From JACDBE01 sp051002015 (GTDB lineage Bacteria; Actinomycetota; Acidimicrobiia; Spongiisociales; UBA5794), in the NCBI GenBank assembly GCA_051002015.1, contig JBPCMS010000041.1, forward strand, positions 1 to 30,210: a stretch of 30,210 nt of DNA. Direction: 5' to 3'. Shown piece after piece: positions 22,885-30,210 of the stretch. The notes beneath the pieces were generated by a model. The model was not told the origin of the DNA and did no database searches. It saw only the letters and a program-made list of their open reading frames with translations. Position 1 is the first letter of the stretch. The number at the start of each line of letters is the position of its first letter. The translations under genes were made by a program, and so were the position numbers.

Positions 22885-24054
22885 CTATGAGGACGCCGTT
22901 GCCCGGTCGCCGGCGCGGCGGAGCATCAGGTCGGCGACGACCAGCAGCGTCGCCGCCGCGGTGAGGGCGGGGGCGATCACCGCCACCTCGTAGCGGTCGA
23001 CCAGCAGACCGATCGCCCCCGGTACGGCGATGGCGCCCAGGCTGGCGGCGGCGATCTGGTAGCCGACCAGCGTGGCAGTGCCGGCGGCGCCGACCCGCCG
23101 CGGGGTGAGCATCATTTGCAGGGGGAAGATGGGGCCGAGGGCGAACCCGGTGACCACGGTGGCGGCGACCGCGATCCACCCCGTCGGCGCCCACCACAGC
23201 GCAGCCACCCCGGCCAGGGCGACCACGGTCCCCGCCGTCGACAGCGCCACCGGCCTCAGGCGATGCCCGTACCCGCCGAGCAGCAGACGGGTGGCGGTCA
23301 TGCCGCCGTAGAGCCCGGTGACGGCGAGCCCTCCCACAGAGTCGCTCATGTTCCTGCCCTCGGTGAGCAGGGTGAACGCCCACTGTCCCAACCCGATCTC
23401 GACGGCGGCATACAGGGCGAACACCAGCACCGCCCACCACGCCACCGGGGGGAGCCGTCTGCGCCCGGTGTCCTGGCGTGGCGGCGAGGAGGTCCAGCCG
23501 TCCTCGTTGGAGACGAACAGCACCGCCACCACCACCTGGAAGGCGGCGAGGAGCCAGAAACACCAGCGCCAGCTCCGGTCGGCGTTGAGCAGCCCGGTCA
23601 TCAGGAGTGGACCGAGCGTGGCCCCGATGCCGTACCCGGCGTGGATGGCGCCCATCGCCCGCGACCCGTGGCGGAGGGCGACGTGGGTGTTGATCCCGGC
23701 GTCGAAGTAGCCGCTGGCGAACCCGAGCATGGCGGCGGCGCCGAGCAGTAGGCCGATGGTGGGGGTGGCGGCGTACCCGGCCAATGCCACGGAGGCGACC
23801 CAGACGGCGACGGTGAGCAGGCGGCCGGTGCCGAGCGAGGTCGCCGCCGCTCCGCTGGTCGCCGTGGATACCAGGTACGCCCCGACGAAGACGCCGATGA
23901 CCAGCCCGAGCATGCCGACGGGAACGCCGAGCTCATCGGACACCGACGGCCAGGCGACGCCGAACGCGGCCTTGGGCATACCGAGGGCGACGAAGCCGAG
24001 CACGGCGATCCAGAGGGTGCGGCGCCCGGAGCGCCGATCGGGGACGGTGTGCAC
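22885..24054 (-). CDS. MFS transporter
   Basis: 389-residue integral membrane protein with about 12 hydrophobic segments and the usual central cytoplasmic loop (about 195-215, Pro/Arg-rich). Segments such as GVFVGAYLVSTATSGAAATSLGTGRLL and GYGIGATLGPLLMTGLL match the FucP-like or general MFS type. The substrate cannot be assigned. The GTG at 24054 follows TACCGT by 6 nt, without a Shine-Dalgarno sequence. It diverges from the ABC exporter and converges with the thioesterase gene. Confidence 0.92.
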   Translation of the reverse strand: MHTVPDRRSGRRTLWIAVLGFVALGMPKAAFGVAWPSVSDELGVPVGMLGLVIGVFVGAYLVSTATSGAAATSLGTGRLLTVAVWVASVALAGYAATPTIGLLLGAAAMLGFASGYFDAGINTHVALRHGSRAMGAIHAGYGIGATLGPLLMTGLLNADRSWRWCFWLLAAFQVVVAVLFVSNEDGWTSSPPRQDTGRRRLPPVAWWAVLVFALYAAVEIGLGQWAFTLLTEGRNMSDSVGGLAVTGLYGGMTATRLLLGGYGHRLRPVALSTAGTVVALAGVAALWWAPTGWIAVAATVVTGFALGPIFPLQMMLTPRRVGAAGTATLVGYQIAAASLGAIAVPGAIGLLVDRYEVAVIAPALTAAATLLVVADLMLRRAGDRATASS

Positions 24055-24060
24055 GGCGCA

Positions 24061-24066
24061 ACGGTA
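24061..24066 (-). promoter_or_regulatory. Putative -10 box for the MFS gene
   Basis: TACCGT on the minus strand lies 6 nt before GTG 24054, the same leaderless geometry seen elsewhere in the window. Confidence 0.45.
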
Positions 24067-24177
24067 TCCGTCGCCGGGACCGGTCCGGCCGCCCCGGGGG
24101 GCACACCCGGTCCGGGACCCGACCGGTGGTCACAGAACGGGTCGATCGGCGGATCGCGCTAACCCCATGCGGGACCG

Positions 24178-24183
24178 TAGGAT
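24178..24183 (+). promoter_or_regulatory. Putative -10 box for the ABC exporter gene
   Basis: TAGGAT lies 8 nt before ATG 24192 with no Shine-Dalgarno sequence, which favours this start over the longer in-frame GTG at 24126. Confidence 0.45.
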
Positions 24184-24191
24184 GCTGCCCT

Positions 24192-26039
24192 ATGTTTCGT
24201 AACGAAGGTAGGGGGCGGCACCGCCGCGGCCCCGAACCGCTCCGGAAGCCGACCGTGGCCGACCTCGGCCAACTCCGCAGCCTGTTCCGGTTCGCCAAGC
24301 CGTATCGCAAGGCGTTCCTGCTCGGTCTGGTGGGCGTCATCGTCGCCACCGCCGCCGGGCTGGTGTTCCCCAGGGTCATGGGACAGCTCGTCGACAACAT
24401 GCAGCAGGGCTCCAACGATACCTCCGCCCTGAACCGCACCGCCCTGATCCTGGTGGCGGTGTTCCTGGTCCAGGCGCTGTTCAGCTTCGTGCGGATCTAC
24501 TACCTGTCGCTGGTCGGTGAGGGCATCGTCGCCGACCTCCGGTCGAACACCTACAAACACCTGATGACGCTGCCGGTGATGTTCTTCGACAGCCGCAAGA
24601 CCGGTGAGATCACCTCACGGCTCACCAGCGACGTGGCCGTTGTCCAGTCGACGGTGTCCACCTCGTTCGCCAACTCCCTGGCCCAGGGGGTGACCCTGAT
24701 CGGTGGGGTGACCATGCTGGTGATCACCAGCCCCCGGCTCACGCTCACCGTGGTGCTCATCCTGCCGCTGGCCGTCATCGCCGCCCGCATCTTCGGTCGC
24801 AAGCTGCGCCGGATCTCGACCGAGTTCCAGGACAAGTTGGCCGAGGCGACGGCGGATGCCGAGGAGACCATCTCGGCGGTACGGGTGATCAAGTGGTTCA
24901 GCGCCGAGGAGACCGAGGTGCGCCGATACACCAACGCCGTCCAGGCGGCCTACCGGGTCGCCCTGAGGCGGGCTCGGCTGCGCGGGCTGCTCAGCCCCAT
25001 GGTCACCTTCGTCGCCATGGGGACGCTGGCCCTGATCCTGTGGCAGGGCGGCCACCTGGTGATCTCCGGGAGCATGCGGCTGGGTAACCTCGTCGCCTTC
25101 CTGCTCTACACCGTGACCGTCGCCGGCGCCATCGCCGCCCTTTCCGGCATGTACGCAGAGCTGATGGAGGCGCTGGGCGCTTCGCGGCGGATCTTCGAGC
25201 TGCTCGAGGCGGAGAGCGAGGTCCACGAGTTGACCAACCCAGTCCCCCTCGACAGGGTGGAGGGCACGGTCGTGTTCGAGAACGTCGGGTTCCGCTACGG
25301 GGACCGCGACGTCGAAGTCCTCATCGACGTCGATCTCGAGGTCAAGCCGGGCGAGGTCGTCGCCCTGGTCGGGCCTTCGGGGGCGGGCAAGACGACCCTG
25401 GTCCAGCTCATCCCCAGGTTCTTCGACATCACCGAGGGCAGGGTGCTGATCGACGGCACCGACGTGCGCGACGTCCGGCTGCGCGAACTCCGGTCGCACA
25501 TGGCGGCCGTGCCCCAGGAGACCCAGCTGTTCTCGGGCTCGATCACCGAGAACCTGCGGGTGGGGAAACCGGACGCCACGGACGAGGAGCTGGTCACCGC
25601 CGCCCAGGCGGCCAACGCCCACGACTTCATCACCGCCTTCCCCGATGGCTACGAGACCATCGTCGGGGAGCGGGGCATCAAGCTGTCCGGTGGTCAGCGG
25701 CAGCGGGTCGCCATCGCCAGGGCGATCCTCAAGGACCCGCGCATCCTGATCCTGGACGAGGCCACCAGCTCGCTCGACACCGAATCGGAAGCAGTGGTCC
25801 AGGAGGCGCTCGACGGCCTGATGAAGGGCCGCACCACGCTGGTGATCGCCCACCGCCTGTCGACGGTGCGCAATGCCGACCGGATCCTGGCGCTCGACGG
25901 GGGCCGGATCGTCGAGGAAGGCACCCATGACGATCTGATCGAGCGGGGCGGGCTGTATGCCGACCTGTACTCGCGCCAGCTCATCGACAACAACGACGAC
26001 CAGCACAACGCCCCCGACGAGGCTCCCCACCCGGTCTGA
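24192..26039 (+). CDS. ABC exporter half-transporter (MsbA/MDR-like permease-ATPase fusion)
   Basis: 615-residue type IV ABC exporter. After a short basic N-terminus come six transmembrane helices (about residues 35-320), with VGEGIVADLRSNTYKHLMTLPVMFFDSRKTGEI as the first coupling region. The nucleotide-binding domain (about 355-600) has Walker A GPSGAGKTTL, signature LSGGQRQRVAIARA, Walker B ILILDEATSSLD and the switch His in VIAHRLSTV. It would work as a homodimer, exporting lipids or drugs; the substrate is unknown. A TAGGAT box 8 nt upstream supports ATG 24192. It converges with transaldolase after 11 bp. Confidence 0.94.
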   Translation: MFRNEGRGRHRRGPEPLRKPTVADLGQLRSLFRFAKPYRKAFLLGLVGVIVATAAGLVFPRVMGQLVDNMQQGSNDTSALNRTALILVAVFLVQALFSFVRIYYLSLVGEGIVADLRSNTYKHLMTLPVMFFDSRKTGEITSRLTSDVAVVQSTVSTSFANSLAQGVTLIGGVTMLVITSPRLTLTVVLILPLAVIAARIFGRKLRRISTEFQDKLAEATADAEETISAVRVIKWFSAEETEVRRYTNAVQAAYRVALRRARLRGLLSPMVTFVAMGTLALILWQGGHLVISGSMRLGNLVAFLLYTVTVAGAIAALSGMYAELMEALGASRRIFELLEAESEVHELTNPVPLDRVEGTVVFENVGFRYGDRDVEVLIDVDLEVKPGEVVALVGPSGAGKTTLVQLIPRFFDITEGRVLIDGTDVRDVRLRELRSHMAAVPQETQLFSGSITENLRVGKPDATDEELVTAAQAANAHDFITAFPDGYETIVGERGIKLSGGQRQRVAIARAILKDPRILILDEATSSLDTESEAVVQEALDGLMKGRTTLVIAHRLSTVRNADRILALDGGRIVEEGTHDDLIERGGLYADLYSRQLIDNNDDQHNAPDEAPHPV

Positions 26040-26050
26040 GCCGGGGGCGA

Positions 26051-27148
26051 TCAGCCGGCGACGAGCTGGATCTCGCTCCCGATGGTGGCGTACAGCTCCT
26101 CCATCGAATCGGCGAACGCCCGGACTCCCTCGGTCTGGAGCTGGCGGGTGACCTGGTCGTAGCTCACCCCGACCCGGGCAAGGGCGTCGATGACATCCGC
26201 AGCCTCGTCCACGCCCTCGGTGAGCGTGGTGGCCACCGTGCCGTGGTCGTTGAAGGCGATCATCGTCTGTGGCGGCATGGTGTTGACCGTGTTGGGCCCG
26301 ATCAGCTCGTCCACATACATGGTGTCCGGGTACTCCGGGTTCTTGGTCGAGGTCGACGCCCACAACACCCGCTGCGGTCGGGCGCCTCTGGCGGCCATGG
26401 CGGCGAACCGCTCACCCTCGAACAGCTCCTGGTAGCGGCGGTAGGCGAGCCGGGCGTTGGCGACCGCGGTGCGGCCGCGCAGCGCTCGCGCCGCCTCCGA
26501 GCCCGTCTTCTCCAGGGCGGCATCCGTCGTGGTGTCGACCCTGCTCACGAAAAAGGAGGCGACCGAGGCCACCCCCGACGGATCCTCGAGGCGCTCCACA
26601 CCGCGGATGTAGGCGTTGGCCACCGCCTCGTAGTCGGCCAGCGAGAACATGAGGGTGATGTTGATGTTCAGCCCCTCGCCGACGAGCCGCTCGACGGCGG
26701 GGATGCCCTCGTCGGTTGCCGGCACCTTGACCATCACGTTGGGGCGGTTTACCCGGGTCCACAACCTGCGGGCGGCCACGATCGTCCCCTCGGTGTCGTA
26801 GGCGAGATCGGGCGCCACCTCGATGCTGACGAAGCCGTCGGCGCCGCCCGCATCGTCGTACACCGGCCGGAGCACGTCGCACGCCGCCTGGATGTCGGTG
26901 ACGGCCAGGTCCTCGAAGACGGCAGGCGGCGCCATCTCGCCGCCCCCGGCGATGATCGCCGCGATCTGAGCGTCGTAGTCGTCAGAGCCGCTCACCGCCT
27001 TCTCGAAGATGGTCGGGTTGGAGGTGACGCCCCTGATGCCCTCGTCGACCCGGTGGCCCAGCTCACCGGGGGGATTGAGCATCGCCCGGCTGATCGAGTC
27101 CAGCCACACCGACTGACCCAGCTCATGCAGTTGTCGGACCTTGTTCAT
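26051..27148 (-). CDS. tal: Transaldolase
   Basis: 365-residue transaldolase of the longer actinobacterial type. It moves a dihydroxyacetone unit between sugar phosphates in the non-oxidative pentose-phosphate pathway. GVTSNPTIFEKAV near the N-terminus and NVMVKVPATDEGIP with Lys141 as the Schiff-base lysine are present, followed by NITLMFSLADYEAV and LWASTSTKNPEY. ATG 27148 has AAAGGAC upstream and fits the family N-terminus (NKVRQLHELGQSVWLDSI). It lies 48 bp downstream of galU on the same strand and may share its transcript. It complements gnd at the other end of the window. Confidence 0.96.
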   Translation of the reverse strand: MNKVRQLHELGQSVWLDSISRAMLNPPGELGHRVDEGIRGVTSNPTIFEKAVSGSDDYDAQIAAIIAGGGEMAPPAVFEDLAVTDIQAACDVLRPVYDDAGGADGFVSIEVAPDLAYDTEGTIVAARRLWTRVNRPNVMVKVPATDEGIPAVERLVGEGLNINITLMFSLADYEAVANAYIRGVERLEDPSGVASVASFFVSRVDTTTDAALEKTGSEAARALRGRTAVANARLAYRRYQELFEGERFAAMAARGARPQRVLWASTSTKNPEYPDTMYVDELIGPNTVNTMPPQTMIAFNDHGTVATTLTEGVDEAADVIDALARVGVSYDQVTRQLQTEGVRAFADSMEELYATIGSEIQLVAG

Positions 27149-27196
27149 GGGGCCGTCCTTTCGCGCGTCCACCGCGCCCACGGTACCGCCCCGCCG

Positions 27197-28078
27197 TCAG
27201 AACCGGTCGAGGATCGCCTGGAGCCTTGCCCTGGCGTCTCCCCCGAGATCGGAGCGGCCAAGGGCGTATGCCAGGTTGGCCTCGAGGAACCCGATCTTGG
27301 TCCCGCAGTCGAATCGGGTGCCGCCGAGACGCATCCCGTGGAAGGCCTGGCTCTCCACCAGCCGGGCCATGGCGTCGGTGAGCTGGATCTCTCCCCCTGC
27401 GCCCCGGTCGCCCCTGCCCAGGATGTCCATGATCTCGGGCTGGAGGATGTAGCGGCCGACGATGGCCAGGTTGGACGGCGCCTCCTCCGGGCTGGGCTTC
27501 TCCACCAGCCCGGTGATCTCGGCGACGCGGCCGTCGTCCGCACCCGGGGTGATCACCCCGTAGCGGGAGGTGGCGGCGGGATCGATCTCCATCAGCGAGA
27601 TGACGTTGCCGCCCTGCTCGTGGTACACCTCCATCATGTCGACCAGGGTGGGGGGATCGGACATGATCAGATCGTCGGCGAGGAGCACGGCGAACGGTTC
27701 GTTGCCGATGAAGCGGCGGGCGCACCACACGGCATGCCCCAGACCGAGCGGGTCGCCCTGGCGGACATATGCGATCCGTCCCGGGGCGGGTCGGGACCGC
27801 CGCACCAGATCGAGCGCCTCGCCGTTCGGGTCCCGGCGCCTGAGCTCACGCTCCAGCTCGGCGTTACGGTCGAAGTGGTCCTCGATGGCCGACTTGCCCC
27901 TGCCGGTGACGAAGATGAACTCCTCGATACCGGCCGCTCTCGCCTCCTCGACGGCGTACTCGATCAGCGGGGTGTCCACCACCGGCAGCATCTCCTTGGG
28001 GAGCGCCTTGGTGGCGGGGAGGAACCTGGTCCCGAGGCCCCCCACGGGGAAGACGGCGGTTCGAACCGGCTGATGCAT
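27197..28078 (-). CDS. galU: UTP-glucose-1-phosphate uridylyltransferase
   Basis: 293-residue nucleotidyltransferase that makes UDP-glucose from UTP and glucose 1-phosphate for envelope polysaccharides and glycogen-like paths. The nucleotide-binding signature VFPVGGLGTRFLPATKALPKEMLPV is complete, with the PLIEYAVEEA block, the metal Asp in LLADDLI, and LVEKP later, all as in bacterial GalU. ATG 28078 gives the family N-terminus; GTGGGGAA lies upstream as a weak Shine-Dalgarno. It follows the peroxiredoxin gene by 52 bp on the same strand and precedes tal. Confidence 0.95.
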   Translation of the reverse strand: MHQPVRTAVFPVGGLGTRFLPATKALPKEMLPVVDTPLIEYAVEEARAAGIEEFIFVTGRGKSAIEDHFDRNAELERELRRRDPNGEALDLVRRSRPAPGRIAYVRQGDPLGLGHAVWCARRFIGNEPFAVLLADDLIMSDPPTLVDMMEVYHEQGGNVISLMEIDPAATSRYGVITPGADDGRVAEITGLVEKPSPEEAPSNLAIVGRYILQPEIMDILGRGDRGAGGEIQLTDAMARLVESQAFHGMRLGGTRFDCGTKIGFLEANLAYALGRSDLGGDARARLQAILDRF

Positions 28079-28130
28079 GCGTTCCCCACTCTGCCCTTCG
28101 GCGTTCGATCGCCGGTCGGCGGATCCTAGC

Positions 28131-28595
28131 TCAGACCGTTTCCAGCTCCCGGGCCACTCGCTCGGCATGCCCCTTCGCCTTCACGTTGTACCAGGCGTGC
28201 TCGACGACGCCGCCCGCGTCGACCACAACGGTCGAGCGGATGATCCCCTGGTACTCCCGCCCGTAGTTGACCTTGGTGCCCCAGGCGCCGTAGGCGTCGG
28301 CCATGGTGTGGTCGACGTCCGAGAGCAGCGGGAACGGAAGCCGGTGCTCCTCCTTGAAACGGGCCAGCTTCTCCACCGGGTCGGGGCTGACCCCGATGAT
28401 CTGGTACCCGGCGGCGGCGAATCCCTGGTGGCGGTCGCGAAAGTCACACGACTCGGTGGTGCATCCCGGGGTGAACGCCTTGGGGTAGAAGAAGATCACG
28501 AAGGGCCGTCCGGCGTAATGGGCGAGCGTCACCTCGGCCCCGTTGTGGTCCGGTCTGCTGAAGGATGGGGCGTAACCGCCCTGTTCGAGTTGCAT
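28131..28595 (-). CDS. bcp: Bcp-type thiol peroxidase (peroxiredoxin)
   Basis: 154-residue atypical peroxiredoxin that reduces hydrogen peroxide and organic hydroperoxides using thioredoxin. The active site FTPGCTTESCDFRD gives peroxidatic Cys45 and resolving Cys50, spaced C-x4-C as in the Bcp/PrxQ class. IIGVSPDPVEKLARFKEEH and LPFPLLSDVD are further family segments. ATG 28595 has AGGAA upstream, and a TACCCT box at 28624-28629 could be its -10 element. It lies upstream of galU. Confidence 0.95.
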   Translation of the reverse strand: MQLEQGGYAPSFSRPDHNGAEVTLAHYAGRPFVIFFYPKAFTPGCTTESCDFRDRHQGFAAAGYQIIGVSPDPVEKLARFKEEHRLPFPLLSDVDHTMADAYGAWGTKVNYGREYQGIIRSTVVVDAGGVVEHAWYNVKAKGHAERVARELETV

Positions 28596-28720
28596 CTTGG
28601 TTCCTGGTGGTCGGCGCCGGTGCAGGGTACCGGGCCCCTCAGCCCGAGGATCCGGCGGGAGCGGCCTCGGCCCCGAGGCGAACCTGCCGGGCACGGGCCG
28701 ATGCTCCGGCCGGGCCGGGA

Positions 28721-29092
28721 TCAGGCGGAGCGGAGGCGGCCGGCCTGCTCGATCCAGTCGGCCACCATCTCCTCCCGGGCGGACACGGCGGCGGCGATCG
28801 ATCCGGGTTCGGCGTCGGCGAGCTGAGCGAAGGAGGTGATCCCTTCGGCGCCGAGCCTGGCGGCGTATACCGGCCCGATCCCGACGATGGCGGTGAGGTC
28901 GTCCGCGGCGGAGAAGGGCGACGCCGCCGGGTGGGGCGCAGTGGTGGCAGGGTCCGCCGTCGGGGTGGGAGCTCCGTGGATGCGGGCCGGTGCCGGATCG
29001 ATGACCGGCGGGGGGAGCAGGCGATCGCGCAGCAGGTAGACGACCAGTCCCATCACCCCGACGGTGCCGGCGGCGCGCAGCAGGTGTTTCAT
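28721..29092 (-). CDS. Membrane-anchored helix-hairpin-helix domain protein
   Basis: 123-residue protein. An N-terminal transmembrane segment (about residues 8-22, GTVGVMGLVVYLL) is followed by a Pro/Ala/Thr-rich linker (about 28-62) and a C-terminal helix-hairpin-helix domain (about 63-120) with LTAIVGIGPVYAARLGAEGI and ITSFAQLADAEP, as in DUF4332/HhH_5-like proteins. HhH domains bind DNA or proteins without sequence preference; tethering one to the membrane is unusual but seen in other actinobacteria. A minus-strand TAGACT box (29102-29107) lies 9 nt before the ATG. Function unknown. Confidence 0.8.
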   Translation of the reverse strand: MKHLLRAAGTVGVMGLVVYLLRDRLLPPPVIDPAPARIHGAPTPTADPATTAPHPAASPFSAADDLTAIVGIGPVYAARLGAEGITSFAQLADAEPGSIAAAVSAREEMVADWIEQAGRLRSA

Positions 29093-29101
29093 CGGTGGGT
29101 C

Positions 29102-29107
29102 AGTCTA
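29102..29107 (-). promoter_or_regulatory. Putative -10 box for the helix-hairpin-helix gene
   Basis: TAGACT lies 9 nt before ATG 29092, with no Shine-Dalgarno sequence in between; it would give a leader of only a few nucleotides. Confidence 0.35.
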
Positions 29108-29134
29108 TCGGACGAGCGGGACCGGGCCGGGCGG

Positions 29135-29908
29135 TCAGGGCTTGCAGGCCCACTGGTCCCAGGGCGAGGTGCTGGCCGCCGACAGCCAGGCGGCGACGGC
29201 GATGTTGGCCTCGCCATCGAAGACGTCGGCGCCCGCCCATCCGGCGCTGGTGCTCGACGTCGTCCAGGTGCTCGGGAGGAACTGGAATAGACCAGACGCC
29301 CCCGAGACCGGGTTCAGGGCGTCGGGGTCGCCGCCGCTCTCGCAGTCCATCACCGAAAGGGCGTCCTCCACCAGGTCGGCGGGCCAATACACCTCGACCA
29401 GAGGACGCCACTGCTCGACACCATCGGAGTGGGTGGGGGGTGGCGGGGGCGGCGCCGTGGTCGTGGTGGTGGTGGTCGGCGGCGGGGGTGGCGGGGGCGG
29501 CACCGTGGTTGTGGTGGGCGCCGCAGTCGTGGTGGGCGCCTGCTCGGGTGCGGCGGCGGCCGTGGTGGTGGGGGCGGCGGTGGTGGAGGTGGTCGCCGTC
29601 GCCTCGGTGGTGGTGCCGTGCTCCGGGCCGATGGTGGCCCGAGCGAGTGCGGCCCGGCGGCCGGCCCGCTCCTCGCGTGGCGTCGGCGCCGCCAGCCGCT
29701 GCTCGACGGCGGCCGAGGTGATCTGGGAGGCGATGGCGGTGGCGGCGATGCGACCCGATGCCGAGAGCGGCAGCACCACACCGTCGGGGGTCGTCGAGGA
29801 GGCGGGGGGCGCCACGGAGAAGGCGGCGAATCCGAGCACGGAAAGCAGCAGGATGATCAACACGCCCATCAGGGCAAATGGCGACCTGGATCGCATCGGC
29901 GACGTCAC
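29135..29908 (-). CDS. Secreted or anchored lytic-transglycosylase-like protein
   Basis: 257-residue exported protein. An N-terminal hydrophobic helix (about 12-32) acts as signal or anchor, then come an Ala-rich region and a long low-complexity Thr/Pro linker (about 98-160) suited to crossing the cell wall. The C-terminal domain of about 90 residues resembles SLT/lysozyme-like folds: VMDCESGGDPDALNP with a Glu in the usual catalytic place, SGASGLFQFLPSTW and an ending rich in Trp and Cys. It may cleave peptidoglycan glycan strands. GTG 29908 is given; ATG 29896 is equally possible. The start region lacks a strong Shine-Dalgarno sequence. Confidence 0.85.
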   Translation of the reverse strand: MTSPMRSRSPFALMGVLIILLLSVLGFAAFSVAPPASSTTPDGVVLPLSASGRIAATAIASQITSAAVEQRLAAPTPREERAGRRAALARATIGPEHGTTTEATATTSTTAAPTTTAAAAPEQAPTTTAAPTTTTVPPPPPPPPTTTTTTTAPPPPPPTHSDGVEQWRPLVEVYWPADLVEDALSVMDCESGGDPDALNPVSGASGLFQFLPSTWTTSSTSAGWAGADVFDGEANIAVAAWLSAASTSPWDQWACKP

Positions 29909-29970
29909 TCCGCTCTGTCGAGGCGCCGCTGGGGGGCGGGCCGGCCATCAGCGCATGGCCATGACCGGCA

Positions 29971-30002
29971 AGGCTAGGGGGGTGCGTTTGCCCCGGGCAA
30001 AC
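29971..30002 (-). promoter_or_regulatory. Palindrome over a possible promoter of the transglycosylase-like gene
   Basis: GTTTGCC (29986-29992) and GGCAAAC (29996-30002) form a perfect inverted repeat with a 3-nt centre. A minus-strand TAGCCT (29971-29976) lies where a -10 would be if the palindrome covered the -35. It may be an operator; it could also be a hairpin ending the gamma-glutamyltransferase transcript, though it lacks a U-tract. Confidence 0.35.
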
Positions 30003-30055
30003 CGAGACCACCTAGAACCTGGATGGTCGGGGTCCGGCCGGAGCGGTGCTCCCCG

Positions 30056-30210
30056 TCAGGCGATGGCCACCCCCGAGGTCGACACCCGTGGATCGCCTGC
30101 CGCCGAGACGGTTCCATCGGCGACGGAGAGGGCCGCCACCGGTCCCCAACCCACCTGCCACCGCCCCACCCTGGAGAGGCGGTGACCGCGGGCGGCGAGC
30201 CCGGTGACGA
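30056..30210 (-). CDS. Gamma-glutamyltransferase, C-terminal fragment
   Basis: Only the last 50 codons are in the window; the gene runs off the right edge. The visible sequence has LAARGHRLSRVGRWQVGWG and a terminal block with SAAGDPRVSTSGVAIA, matching the end of the small subunit of gamma-glutamyltranspeptidases, where a Gly-His turn and a closing DPR motif are conserved. These enzymes hydrolyse or transfer the gamma-glutamyl group of glutathione-like compounds, usually outside the membrane. Catalytic residues are outside the window. Confidence 0.75.
   Translation of the reverse strand, partial: VTGLAARGHRLSRVGRWQVGWGPVAALSVADGTVSAAGDPRVSTSGVAIA

Noticed and set aside
26243..28129. 628-codon plus-strand open frame opposite tal and galU
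   Set aside because: Antisense to two highly conserved enzymes; composition typical of a shadow frame.
29909..30055. Possible c-di-AMP (ydaO-type) riboswitch upstream of the cell-wall enzyme gene
   Set aside because: Such riboswitches often precede actinobacterial cell-wall hydrolases, but the conserved core segments are not visible in these 147 bases.
29064..30185. 373-codon plus-strand open frame with Gly/Val runs
   Set aside because: It is the antisense reading of the Thr/Pro linker of the transglycosylase-like protein and also crosses the gamma-glutamyltransferase end.

Overview
The window is very GC-rich, gene-dense bacterial DNA, by eye around 70% G+C. GTG and TTG starts, four-base ATGA/GTGA gene overlaps, Thr/Pro-rich secreted proteins and mostly actinobacterial-type families point to a member of the Actinomycetota. 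An Acidimicrobiia-like lineage is my guess, but no 16S or other decisive marker is present. I see no tRNA, rRNA, CRISPR, insertion sequence, integrase or phage gene, and no stretch over 300 bases lacks a gene.

Left end (1-4883). A molybdopterin oxidoreductase of the FdhF/YdeP family (cut by the window edge) lies downstream of a NuoF-like NADH/FMN/Fe-S subunit on the minus strand. The two are separated by a 247-bp spacer holding a 72-bp tandem duplication made of inverted repeats. The NuoF-like gene is preceded by a 16-codon mini-ORF overlapping its start. Diverging from it is 6-phosphogluconate dehydrogenase.

Inositol region (4936-16623). This is a nearly complete myo-inositol catabolic locus: iolG, iolE, a CUT2-type ABC transporter (binding lipoprotein, permease, single-domain ATPase), iolC, a Cgl0158-type aldolase, iolB and a tandem-ACT protein on the minus strand, with iolD and a LacI-type regulator on the plus strand. 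A single 14-bp perfect palindrome lies between iolG and iolD, among overlapping divergent promoters. The transporter imports the substrate; IolG, IolE, IolD, IolB and IolC convert it to a phosphorylated keto-deoxy-gluconate, and the aldolase probably cleaves it. IolA is not in the window. A small zinc-peptidase-like lipoprotein gene is embedded on the opposite strand.

Middle (16674-22857). A SufR-like Fe-S-type repressor diverges from an SDR plus QueA-like pair whose QueA motifs are altered. Then come an M15 peptidase lipoprotein, a HAD hydrolase, a NYN nuclease-like protein with two OST-HTH domains, and a thioesterase.

Right end (22885-30210). An MFS transporter, an ABC exporter, transaldolase, galU, a Bcp-type peroxiredoxin, a membrane-anchored helix-hairpin-helix protein, a secreted lytic-transglycosylase-like protein, and the C-terminus of a gamma-glutamyltransferase.

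A recurring layout is a TANNNT box 6-9 nt before the start codon with no Shine-Dalgarno sequence, which suggests many leaderless mRNAs. Genes inside the iol operons mostly have clear AGGAG-type sites instead.
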